A stretch of DNA of 64,000 nt from NCBI GenBank assembly GCA_041483135.1, contig JBGPFE010000014.1:22136-86135 (forward strand), written 5' to 3'. This DNA comes from PALSA-1004 sp041483135. GTDB taxonomy: Bacteria; Pseudomonadota; Gammaproteobacteria; Burkholderiales; SG8-41. Below the pieces are notes generated by a model. The model saw only the letters and a list, made by a program, of their open reading frames with translations. It was not told where the DNA came from and did not search any database. Shown here in pieces: positions 9,149 to 16,524 of the stretch. The stretch's first letter is position 1, and every line of letters begins with the position of its first letter. The position numbers were made by a program, and so were the translations under genes.

Positions 9149-10105
9149 ATGGGTCAATCCGTAACATTCTATTCTGGACAAAAGCTGCGACTCGGTGGGA
9201 TTTTATACCTGCCACCGAGTTACGATAGTACGTCTAGGTACCCAGCCATCGTCCATTGTCCGGGCTTCAGGCATGGGCTCAAGGAATACGAATTTCGTAT
9301 CGAGCCCATGATGACAGCGCTCGCTAACGCGGGATACATGGTCCTCTATTTGCACTGTCGCGGCTTTGGCCTCAGCGAAGGCGTGCGATATCGATCAATC
9401 CCCATGGAACAGATTGAAGATATAAGAAGCGCTATCACCTACTTGCAAACTCGTGCCGATATCAATCCTGACCAAATTGGGCTATACGGAATTAGCCTCG
9501 GGGGAGCAACGGCACCCTATGCCGCAGCTCTAGACGATCGAGCCCGTTGCACTGTTGCCGCTACGGGGTTTGGCGATGGTGAAGAATGGCTCCGAGGTTT
9601 ACGAAGAGAGTGGGAATGGCAGGAGTTTCTCCGAAGTGTGCGTGAAGATCAACAGCAGAAGGTGGTCACTGGCCTGTCAAGGTCGGTCGCCCCGGAAGGG
9701 CACACAAATGAAGTAATCCTCATCCTCGATCCTGACTCGGGGGCGGCGGAAGCCAATCTTCGACAGTTCGATTCTGAGCTCGAAGCCATGATGATGCCAC
9801 TCGAAGTTGCTCAGGCGATAATTGATTTCAGGCCTGTCGACGTTGTGCACAGAATATCGCCCCGGCCAATCTTATACGTGGCCGCCGAAGACGACGCCTT
9901 GTGCCCACCTCGAGGCATTGTTCAAATGTATGCAAAAACATCTCCACCGAAAGATATCGTTATCCTTAAAGGACAAACCCATAGGTCCATCTATTCATTT
10001 CCCGGCAGTTCATCGTACACGGGGGACCCTTTGGGCGGACAAGAATTGATGCGTATTGCTGTTGCTTATTTCAACAAGTACTTACGGGACTCCGATTCGT
10101 CGTGA
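9149..10105 (+). CDS. Alpha/beta hydrolase (dienelactone hydrolase/S9-like)
   Basis: The 318-residue protein has no signal peptide. The nucleophile elbow is GISLGG with Ser116. An acid is likely in AAEDDALCPP and the catalytic His in GQTHRSI near the C-terminus. An oxyanion strand is visible in VHCPGFRHG. It is probably an esterase, peptidase or dienelactone-hydrolase-like enzyme of the cytosol. GGGAG six bases before ATG 9149 supports the start. It stands between the ABC importer and an amidase on the same strand, which suggests processing of an imported ester or amide. Confidence 0.83.
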   Translation: MGQSVTFYSGQKLRLGGILYLPPSYDSTSRYPAIVHCPGFRHGLKEYEFRIEPMMTALANAGYMVLYLHCRGFGLSEGVRYRSIPMEQIEDIRSAITYLQTRADINPDQIGLYGISLGGATAPYAAALDDRARCTVAATGFGDGEEWLRGLRREWEWQEFLRSVREDQQQKVVTGLSRSVAPEGHTNEVILILDPDSGAAEANLRQFDSELEAMMMPLEVAQAIIDFRPVDVVHRISPRPILYVAAEDDALCPPRGIVQMYAKTSPPKDIVILKGQTHRSIYSFPGSSSYTGDPLGGQELMRIAVAYFNKYLRDSDSS

Positions 10106-10380
10106 CGGTATTGTCATGCATGGACGACTCCCGTTTGCTAAGCTCTCTCAGCTTGCTTGCTGGTAGGGAACAATCGTAAGCCGCTTAATGTCAGGCCGAC
10201 CCCTCGTGGCGGTGGAATTCTCACCCTCTCGGTATGCAACGCCTACGCGGAAATTCTTGCTGCGGGACACCGCTTACACCGGGCTACTCGTCCTTTCTCT
10301 TTACGTGAGGTTCTGGGTGTTCTTACGGATGTATTTTTCGCAGGGCATGTTGACATAACGGATAAGTTCTTACTCTGCGC

Positions 10381-11832
10381 TTGCATTCATCTGAAAAATT
10401 ACAAACTCTCCTTGCAATGCCGGCGACGATTACCGAAGCAGGCAGCCGGCTGCGCGATGGTTCCCTAACATCGGAAATGTTGATCGATGCCTATTTAAAA
10501 TGCATTCGGCACCTAGAGCCGAAACTGCGTGCCTTCATCACGATCACCGAACAACAAGCATTGGCGGATGGTCGCGCGTTAGATACAGAACTAAGGGCGG
10601 GTAAAGATCGCGGCCCGTTGCATGGCATACCCGTAGTCTACAAGGACAATTACGATACTGCCGACGTGCCGACAACCATGGGGTCCGAACTTTTCCGAAA
10701 GCGCGTGCCTCGGGAGGATGCGACTGTGGTGCGCCTGCTCGATACGGCGGGAACAGTCATGCTGGGTAAAACCAACATGAACGAACTGGCGGCCGGCGGG
10801 CCAGGAGGATACAACAAATTTTTCGGCACAACGCGAAATCCTTGGCACCCCGACTACGAATCGGGAGGCTCTTCAAGCGGTAGTGCCGTCGCTGTGGCAG
10901 CCGCTCTATGTTTAGGCGGCGTGGGCACTGATTCGGGAGGATCGATACGCGGCCCCGCCAGCAGGACCGGAATCGTCGGTATTCGACCGACGTTCGGTCG
11001 CGTTAGTTGCGCGGGCGTATTTCCCCGCGCACCCACGCTCGATATCTGCGGGCCTCTCGCTCGGACCGTAATGGATGCAGCGTTATTGCTCAGCGCTATC
11101 GTGGGATTCGATTCCGCCGATCCGCACTCATTACGAGCTCCCCGGGAAGATTTTATGGTTGGTCTTGCGCAAGGCGTGCATAAACTACGACTTGGAATCA
11201 TTGATGACTTTACTTTCCGCAACATTGATTCGGAGGTGTCTGCGGCGGTTGGAGACGCTGTTGAAAAGTTTGCTGAGTTGGGTGCGGAAATCGTACGCGT
11301 GAAACTCCCTTCATTGGAAGGTGACGTGATTCAAAGAAGCGTCACTAACGTATTGCTTTACGAATTCAATAAAGTGTTTGGACGCGATTATCGTGCCGCC
11401 AGTCCCCAAGCGCTTGGCCCGGTCGTTCATAGCGACATGGCAATAGCCAGTCACATCAACCAGGAAGACTACGACGAGGCGCTATCGGAAAGACAGATTT
11501 TTACGCTCCAGCTCAACGCGGTCTTCGGGCAAATCGATGCCCTGCTTACACCCACCATGCCGACGGTTGCGCCCTTGATTGCGGCGCCCGACCTATCGGG
11601 CCGGCATCGCCAATTCACCCTCCCGTTCAGCTTCGCAGGTCTTCCCGCGCTGTCGGTGCCTTGCGGGTTCAACGCCATCGGCTTGCCTATCGGCTTACAG
11701 ATAATAGGTAATACGCTTCAAGAAGGAATGATTCTGCGAATCGCGGCCGCTTACGAACGCGTCACTGGGTTCTACAGACGAAGACCGCCACTCCACTGCG
11801 GTGAATCAGTAAGCCGAGCTTTACTCCCATAG
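10381..11832 (+). CDS. Amidase signature family protein (GatA-like)
   Basis: The protein has up to 483 residues with the Ser-cisSer-Lys triad of the amidase signature family. Lys88 lies in VVYKDN, the cis-Ser in SGGSSSG at about 161-167, and the nucleophile Ser188 in DSGGSIRGPA. The family hydrolyses carboxamides in the cytosol; GatA is a member but works with gatB and gatC, which are absent here. The start is uncertain: TTG 10381 gives the full length, and ATG 10417 in the same frame removes 12 residues without touching the fold. It is the last gene of the accessory + strand block. Confidence 0.87.
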   Translation: MHSSEKLQTLLAMPATITEAGSRLRDGSLTSEMLIDAYLKCIRHLEPKLRAFITITEQQALADGRALDTELRAGKDRGPLHGIPVVYKDNYDTADVPTTMGSELFRKRVPREDATVVRLLDTAGTVMLGKTNMNELAAGGPGGYNKFFGTTRNPWHPDYESGGSSSGSAVAVAAALCLGGVGTDSGGSIRGPASRTGIVGIRPTFGRVSCAGVFPRAPTLDICGPLARTVMDAALLLSAIVGFDSADPHSLRAPREDFMVGLAQGVHKLRLGIIDDFTFRNIDSEVSAAVGDAVEKFAELGAEIVRVKLPSLEGDVIQRSVTNVLLYEFNKVFGRDYRAASPQALGPVVHSDMAIASHINQEDYDEALSERQIFTLQLNAVFGQIDALLTPTMPTVAPLIAAPDLSGRHRQFTLPFSFAGLPALSVPCGFNAIGLPIGLQIIGNTLQEGMILRIAAAYERVTGFYRRRPPLHCGESVSRALLP

Positions 11833-11891
11833 CGTACAAAGCCGCAATGTTTTGACCGTTTCGTCGGCGACTTTGGACCTCCGTTTCGCAA

Positions 11892-12134
11892 CTAGGAATG
11901 CTTGCGCGCCTGTACGTGTGGCCAGTTGCGTTCCACCCAATTGGCAGTGCGCAATGCCTGTTCGACCGTCGAACAATAGCGACAGTGGGCAAAATCATCG
12001 CATTCCGCGTAACGACGCGCCAAACACTCGCGACGCGGATAAGTGTTGTTTGACGGGAGACCCAGCAACGTCCTAAAAGTCCCCTTTACTGCCTCTCCAA
12101 GCCGCGACCAGTCGTTTTTCGTGATATCGATCAT
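11892..12134 (-). CDS. Small Cys/His-rich hypothetical protein, FNR-type promoter
   Basis: The 80-residue protein is not one I recognise. It has no membrane segment or signal peptide. The C-terminal half holds Cys and His residues (ECLARRYAECDD, then FAHCRYC) that could bind metal. A strong ribosome site GGGAGGA lies 6 bp before ATG 12134, so the gene is probably real. Upstream on the same strand lies an FNR-type box at class II spacing. It converges with the amidase gene. A role in low-oxygen or redox metabolism is inferred from the promoter only. Confidence 0.65.
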   Translation of the reverse strand: MIDITKNDWSRLGEAVKGTFRTLLGLPSNNTYPRRECLARRYAECDDFAHCRYCSTVEQALRTANWVERNWPHVQARKHS

Positions 12135-12190
12135 ACTTATTCCTCCCGTTTCAAAAACCCGACAAAACCCTACTTTCTAGCTACGTTTCA

Positions 12191-12231
12191 ATCTTACGCA
12201 GCCGGAGCAAGCGAGCTTTGATCCACGTCAA
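12191..12231 (-). promoter_or_regulatory. Candidate FNR/ANR-dependent class II promoter
   Basis: Bases 12218-12231 read TTGATCCACGTCAA, matching the FNR consensus TTGAT-N4-ATCAA at nine of ten positions. On the minus strand a TAAGAT hexamer (12196-12191) fits a -10 element. The box centre then lies about 41 bp before the expected transcription start, the classic class II position. The 5' leader would be about 50 bases and ends in the ribosome site of the 80-residue gene. Confidence 0.55.
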
Positions 12232-12588
12232 TAAAACCAAGCATTCCAAATCGGCAAAGCTGGCACGGGACCGGTACGATGATATTGGCACTTCTGTCAA
12301 CTATTTGACATTACGTCCGGCGAGACACAAGCAAAGTTAACTGCGCAGGCGGAGTCCGGGAATCGAATAAAGGCCACAAAAAATACGCCGGGTATTCTGC
12401 GCCGAGATCAAGAAACGCGAGCGGCGTTGACGAACCCAACTCGCACAATCACGCCGCGCGGGCGCTTATTAAGCCTTGCATATTTAAGTAACGCATGCCG
12501 TAGGGCGGTATGGCGCGCGGACTCGTTACCGGCGGTGACCGCCAGCGGGCCCATTCTTCGTTACAACGCCGACTGTTCGACCATTTTT
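12232..12588. other. Intergenic stretch with a perfect palindrome; no gene seen
   Basis: No convincing coding frame or RNA gene was seen here. Bases 12295-12310 form a perfect interrupted palindrome, TGTCAA-ctat-TTGACA, which has the shape of a dimeric repressor operator. Bases 12531-12543 form a GC-rich palindrome (GGCGGTGACCGCC) downstream of the tauE-like gene, which could be a transcript-end hairpin but lacks a U-tract. Confidence 0.5.
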
Positions 12589-13323
12589 TCAAAACTGTAA
12601 GGAAATCCCGGAAGCGAGTATGAGCCACAACAGGATTTTTCTGAAGCGCTCTTCGCTGACCCAGTTGAAAATCCGGAAACCAAGCCATAAACCCGCTGCC
12701 AGCGACGGCAGGCAAACCAGCAAATGCAGCACCGTACGCGACCGGTCAACCGAAAAATCCAAGCCCAGTGCCAGCATGACGAGGATGCTGGTAACCAGAA
12801 TATAAGGCTGATACACGCACCGGGCGCGGCGTTTGTCCCAGCCCCGCAAGCCGCTCCAAATCGCCGGCAAAGTGCCGTTGAGCATCGCCAAGCCGCCCAG
12901 GATGCCGCCCAACCACCCCACGAATCCATCTGCCACAGGGGCTGCCGCTGGCGCAAGCCTGAGAACGGGTAACCGCGGCCGCATTAACATATAGCCGCTG
13001 TAGGCGATGATGAACCCGCCGAACAGATGACGGAACAACATGGGGTCTATTCGGTGCAGTGCGACGACGCCCAGCGGCACGCCTAACACGCCGCCGACGA
13101 CAAAAGGCCACAACAACCGCGTCTCAATCTCGTGCCGGAACCGCCACACGCTCGCCCCTTGCAATAACGTCGCGCAGATCGAAGCGAGTAGCACGATCGT
13201 GGCGGGTGGCAGCACGACGACCCAAATTACTGTTGCGATGATCCCGAAAGCGAAGCCTATGCTGCCGAGAACCAATGCGGCGAGAAACGCCCCGACGGCA
13301 ATCAGCGCTAGCTCAAACCACAT
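12589..13323 (-). CDS. TauE/SafE (DUF81) family membrane permease
   Basis: The 244-residue inner-membrane protein has seven to eight helices and the internal two-fold layout of the TauE/SafE family, with VLGSIGFAFG near the N-terminus and LGGILGGLAMLNGTLPAI in the second half. Known members export sulfite, sulfoacetate or other organosulfur anions, though many are uncharacterised. Its ATG 13323 overlaps the end of the cytochrome b gene by 11 bp, so it is the last gene of the operon that starts at 16346. Next to a SuyAB-like lyase, a sulfite efflux role is attractive but unproven. Confidence 0.88.
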   Translation of the reverse strand: MWFELALIAVGAFLAALVLGSIGFAFGIIATVIWVVVLPPATIVLLASICATLLQGASVWRFRHEIETRLLWPFVVGGVLGVPLGVVALHRIDPMLFRHLFGGFIIAYSGYMLMRPRLPVLRLAPAAAPVADGFVGWLGGILGGLAMLNGTLPAIWSGLRGWDKRRARCVYQPYILVTSILVMLALGLDFSVDRSRTVLHLLVCLPSLAAGLWLGFRIFNWVSEERFRKILLWLILASGISLQF

Positions 13324-13660
13324 TTAATAGAAACGCGAGTCCGACCGCGAGGCTTACGCCGGCGGCCACCGCGAGCAGGCTTTTCTGCCAGTCACGCCAG
13401 GGCAGGAATTCGAGCATCAGCAGCCGCACCCCGCCCGTCATGTGCGCGGCAAGGAGAACGACCAAGCCTGTCTCGGCGAATTTCACCAACGGCTGCTCGG
13501 TCCAGCGCAGAAAGTTGTCGAGTGCAGCGGCGCCGGTAAGCGCCTGGCCCAGCACCCAGAAATGCAATGGCAGGAACAGCGTGAGCGCGAGTCCGCTCAC
13601 ACGATGGACGATGAACGCCCAGTAAGCGGGATGGTTGCGCGCGCGCAAATCGTTGTTCAT
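13313..13660 (-). CDS. Succinate dehydrogenase/fumarate reductase-type cytochrome b anchor 2
   Basis: The 115-residue membrane protein has three helices and the motifs of the SdhC/D-type anchor: HRVSG (His19), PLHFW (His33) and AHMTGGVRL (His73). These are candidate haem b ligands. A longer open frame upstream exists, but ATG 13660 overlaps the stop of the preceding anchor gene in an ATGA, which fixes the start by translational coupling. With the other anchor and the iron-sulfur protein it would form the quinone-reactive membrane part of a complex-II-like enzyme. Confidence 0.85.
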   Translation of the reverse strand: MNNDLRARNHPAYWAFIVHRVSGLALTLFLPLHFWVLGQALTGAAALDNFLRWTEQPLVKFAETGLVVLLAAHMTGGVRLLMLEFLPWRDWQKSLLAVAAGVSLAVGLAFLLNVV

Positions 13661-13998
13661 GCAATAAACACCCCGAGCACCGCGCGCCAACCCCACAACG
13701 CGAGCACGATGCCGAATGCCAGCATCAGTGCATCGAGAGCACCGCCGCGCCAGCCCAGGGTTTCGGACAGGATGGTGCGGAATCCGATCGGCGCATGAAT
13801 CGCAATCGCCGCGACGAACAAGGCGTAAAACGCGAACCAGCCGGGATTGCCGCGCGTGCGTCCGAGGATTTCGGGCGCAGACAGCCCGTTGCGCACCGCG
13901 TAAACGATAGTGATCAGGTGCACGACCACGCACAGCGCGAGCACCATCGCGCTGTAGCGTTGCGCCGCCCACAGCAACACCTGGTTGCGCAGGTTCAT
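13657..13998 (-). CDS. Succinate dehydrogenase/fumarate reductase-type cytochrome b anchor 1
   Basis: The 113-residue membrane protein has three predicted helices. His27 (VVVHLIT) and His68 (AIAIHAPIGFRTI) match the haem-binding histidines of SdhC/FrdC anchors. ATG 13998 overlaps the stop of the iron-sulfur gene as ATGA, and its own stop overlaps the next anchor in the same way. The tight overlaps show that FeS, anchor 1 and anchor 2 are one translation unit. Confidence 0.85.
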   Translation of the reverse strand: MNLRNQVLLWAAQRYSAMVLALCVVVHLITIVYAVRNGLSAPEILGRTRGNPGWFAFYALFVAAIAIHAPIGFRTILSETLGWRGGALDALMLAFGIVLALWGWRAVLGVFIA

Positions 13999-14711
13999 AT
14001 TTCGCCTTTCAGCGCTGCCGCCACCACCGCGCGCTTGAGACCCGCGATGCCGGCGGTCGGCGCGATATGCTTGGGGCAGCGCTCGCTGCAACTCATATGC
14101 GTATGGCACGCGTGGCAGCCGGCGTCACCGGCAACCGCCGCCAGCCGCGCGACGCGCGCGGTGTCGCGTACGTCGTTGATCAGCGTCCATGCGCGATTGA
14201 GCGCCGCCGGCCCGAGGTATTCGGGATTCCACGTCACGACGTCGCACGAGCTGTAGCACACGCCGCAGCCGATGCATTCGATCGCGGCGTCGACCTCCTC
14301 GCGCTGCGGCGAATCCGGCATCACGCGCGCGAAATCGTCCTTGCGCGAGCGCATGCCATGAAACTGGCCTTTGGCCTGCGCCCATTTGTCGAAAAAGCGG
14401 CTCATGTCGGTGACCAGGTCCTTGATCACCGGTAAATTGTTGAGCGGCGCGATTTCGAGACGGTCTTCCGCGGCAACGCTGGCGACGTGCGTGCGGCAGG
14501 TCCAGCGCGCCTTGCCGTCGACGGTCATCGCGCATGAGCCGCACACGCCGACGCGGCACGCGAATCGGTACGCGAGCGTCGGATCGAGGTTGCGTTGAAT
14601 ATAGGTCACGACGTCGAGCACGGTCTGGCTCTCGAGCCGCGGCACGTCATAGGTCCGAAATTCGCCGGATTCGGCGCCGCGCCAGACGGAGACGCTGAGC
14701 GTCGTGGCCAT
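13995..14711 (-). CDS. Succinate dehydrogenase/fumarate reductase-type iron-sulfur subunit
   Basis: The 238-residue FrdB/SdhB-like protein keeps all cluster ligands. Cys52, 57, 60 and 72 form a plant-type 2Fe-2S site (ACRVGVCGSC). Cys146, 149, 152 and 156 form the 4Fe-4S motif CIGCGVCYSSC. Cys199, 202, 208 and 212 form the third cluster. It passes electrons between a flavoprotein and the two membrane anchors encoded directly downstream. No flavoprotein gene is present beside it; the gene upstream, after a repeat array, encodes a UxaA-type lyase. The flavin partner must be elsewhere or of another type. Confidence 0.9.
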   Translation of the reverse strand: MATTLSVSVWRGAESGEFRTYDVPRLESQTVLDVVTYIQRNLDPTLAYRFACRVGVCGSCAMTVDGKARWTCRTHVASVAAEDRLEIAPLNNLPVIKDLVTDMSRFFDKWAQAKGQFHGMRSRKDDFARVMPDSPQREEVDAAIECIGCGVCYSSCDVVTWNPEYLGPAALNRAWTLINDVRDTARVARLAAVAGDAGCHACHTHMSCSERCPKHIAPTAGIAGLKRAVVAAALKGEI

Positions 14712-14720
14712 GATGGCCTA

Positions 14721-14876
14721 AGGATGAAGGATGAAGGATGAAGGATGAAATGTTCCGAAGGAGCTGCGCCGAATGCCACGTAGCCATTCAGAAAAAAACT
14801 TCGTCCTTTCGCCTTCCACCTTCCGTCTTGTTTTTTTTCGTTCCGCCTTCATCCTTCCGCCTTCATCCTTGCGTTA
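14721..14876. repeat. Heptad array pair A between lyase and iron-sulfur genes
   Basis: Bases 14721-14748 are four perfect copies of AGGATGA. After a spacer, 14803-14876 carries degenerate seven-base units of the opposite sense (TTCATCC, TTCCGCC, TTCCACC), ending at the stop codon of the lyase gene. The two arms are imperfect reverse complements and could fold into a long hairpin. Confidence 0.8.
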
Positions 14877-16046
14877 TCAGGCGCTTTCGTACAGCCTTGT
14901 CAGCACGAATTCGCGATGCCCGAGGGCCTCGGCGCAGGTCAGCCGGCCGTTGCAGGTGCGCAGCATGACTTCGAGCAGCTCGTCGCCGGTCTGGTCGAGG
15001 TTTTTCTCGCGCTGCAGCAGGCCGGACACGTCGAGATCAATATGCTCGCTCATGGTGCGCGCGGTGCGCGGGTTCGCCGTGAGCTTGATCACCGGCAGGA
15101 TCGGGTTGCCGATCACGTTGCCCTGCCCGGTCGGGAAGAGATGCACCACGAACCCCGCCGCGGCGAGCAGGGTCACCATCTCGGCCGCCGCCGACGACGA
15201 ATCCATGAACCACAAGCCCGGGCCGGTCGGCGCCTCGGCCTTGTCGATGACGCCGATTACCTTGCACTTCTTGCCGATCTTCTGGATGTTGCCGAGCGCT
15301 TTTTCCTCGATCGTGGTGAGCCCCCCCGCGATATTGCCCTTGGTCGGCTGCGAGTCCATCAGGTCGCTGGTCTTGTGGCGTTCGATCACTTCCTGGTAGC
15401 GGTTGAACATGAACATCCACTTGTCACGGACTGCCGGCGTGGCGCAGCGCGCCGCCACGATCTGCTCGCCGCCGGTGATCTCGGTGGTTTCGCCGAACAC
15501 GAGCGTCGCGCCGAGCGGCTCGAGTTTGTCGAACGCGTTGCCGACCGTCGGATTGGAGCCACAGCCCGAGGTCGTGTCGGACTCGCCGCACTTGCACGAG
15601 ACCCACAGGTCGCTGATCGGGCACTCGACGCGCTTCAACTCGGAGGCCCACTGCACGTATTCCTTGGCAACCTTGGACGCGCGCAGGATGGTGTCGTGAT
15701 CGCCGTGCAGCTCGATGCCGAAGCCGGTGACCGGCTTGCCGGTCCTGGCGATGCCGTCCACCACGCGTTTGGCCCAGTTTTCCTCGATGCAGATCACCAC
15801 CACCGCGGCGACGTTCGGGTTGGAGCCCGCGCCGATCAGCGTGCGGAAATGCAGGTCGAGATCCGCGCCGAATTGCAGCCGGCCGTAAGGATGCGGAATC
15901 GCCATGGCGCCCTTGATGTTGTTAGCGACCGCCTCGGCGGCGGCGTTCGACAGGTCGTCGACCGGCAGAATGATTACGTGATTGCGCACGCCGGCGCGGC
16001 CGTTCTCGCGGCGGTAGCCCTGGAATGTGGTTTTGCCGGAAATCAT
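14877..16046 (-). CDS. UxaA-family lyase large subunit (altronate dehydratase / SuyB-like)
   Basis: The 389-residue protein matches the C-terminal (GD_AH_C) part of UxaA/GarD. It has an N-terminal GYRRENGRAGVRNHV, a Cys-containing WVSCKCGESD-TTSGCGSNP segment and, near the end, FPTGQGNVIGNPI. In E. coli UxaA the small SAF part is fused; here it is the separate gene 19 bp upstream, as in split altronate dehydratases and in (R)-sulfolactate sulfo-lyase SuyAB, where subunits of about 8 and 42 kDa are known. The enzyme would eliminate water from a sugar acid or sulfite from sulfolactate. A TauE-type exporter in the same operon favours sulfite release, as an inference. Confidence 0.85.
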   Translation of the reverse strand: MISGKTTFQGYRRENGRAGVRNHVIILPVDDLSNAAAEAVANNIKGAMAIPHPYGRLQFGADLDLHFRTLIGAGSNPNVAAVVVICIEENWAKRVVDGIARTGKPVTGFGIELHGDHDTILRASKVAKEYVQWASELKRVECPISDLWVSCKCGESDTTSGCGSNPTVGNAFDKLEPLGATLVFGETTEITGGEQIVAARCATPAVRDKWMFMFNRYQEVIERHKTSDLMDSQPTKGNIAGGLTTIEEKALGNIQKIGKKCKVIGVIDKAEAPTGPGLWFMDSSSAAAEMVTLLAAAGFVVHLFPTGQGNVIGNPILPVIKLTANPRTARTMSEHIDLDVSGLLQREKNLDQTGDELLEVMLRTCNGRLTCAEALGHREFVLTRLYESA

Positions 16047-16064
16047 GCTGTCTCCTCTTTGCGC

Positions 16065-16346
16065 CTACCAGCGTTTGGTCTTGATGTTATGGACGTGCGC
16101 GTGCGCACCCGCCTTGATGTCGGCGACCGCTTTGCCGATGTCGTGCCCGTACTTGATGATCGTCTCGCCGCTCTTGACGTCCTTCAACGCAAGCTTGTGG
16201 CCGATCGGGATGTCCTGCTGGGCCTTGAGCGCAATGGTGCGGTCTTCGTCCATGATCCAGCCAGTGAGATCCTGCCCGGCCTTCACGCCCTCGACCACGA
16301 CCACGGCGACGGTATCCTTGGGATCGTGCAAAACAAAGTGAATCAT
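16065..16346 (-). CDS. UxaA-family lyase small subunit, SAF domain (SuyA-like)
   Basis: The 93-residue SAF-domain protein shows DIPIGHKLALKD, YGHDIGKA and the C-terminal AHVHN that close the small domain of UxaA/GarD enzymes. It pairs with the large subunit just downstream. The separate small subunit is the first gene of the minus-strand operon and is divergent from the GntR regulator at 16525. Its size fits SuyA of sulfolactate sulfo-lyase as well as small subunits of split altronate dehydratases. Confidence 0.87.
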   Translation of the reverse strand: MIHFVLHDPKDTVAVVVVEGVKAGQDLTGWIMDEDRTIALKAQQDIPIGHKLALKDVKSGETIIKYGHDIGKAVADIKAGAHAHVHNIKTKRW

Positions 16347-16444
16347 GCGAACTCCTCGTTTCGGTAAACGCGAATTCCCCGTGCCGGGGCAACCGCATAG
16401 GTGTTGTCGGGTGTCAGCGATATTACACGCCGCATCGGCGATTA

Positions 16445-16466
16445 GTCAACTATATGACCTATATGA
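16445..16466. promoter_or_regulatory. Candidate GntR operator in divergent promoter region
   Basis: In the 178-bp gap between the lyase operon and the GntR gene, CTATATGA occurs twice in a row with a 9-bp period (16450-16457 and 16459-16466). The first copy lies inside an inverted repeat, GTCA-N6-TGAC (16445-16458). A TAGAAT hexamer at about 16485 may be the -10 of the regulator gene. The position and symmetry suit a dimeric GntR repressor controlling both directions. Confidence 0.45.
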
Positions 16467-16524
16467 ATTGGGCGGCGCGGAATGCTAGAATGTCGGCGCA
16501 TTCGGCTTCCCAGCGCGAACAACC

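Noticed and set aside
14916..16367. 483-codon + strand frame opposite the UxaA-type lyase
   Set aside because: It covers both lyase genes and the gap between them, is Arg/Ala/Asp-rich with no motif, and the minus-strand products are clear family members.
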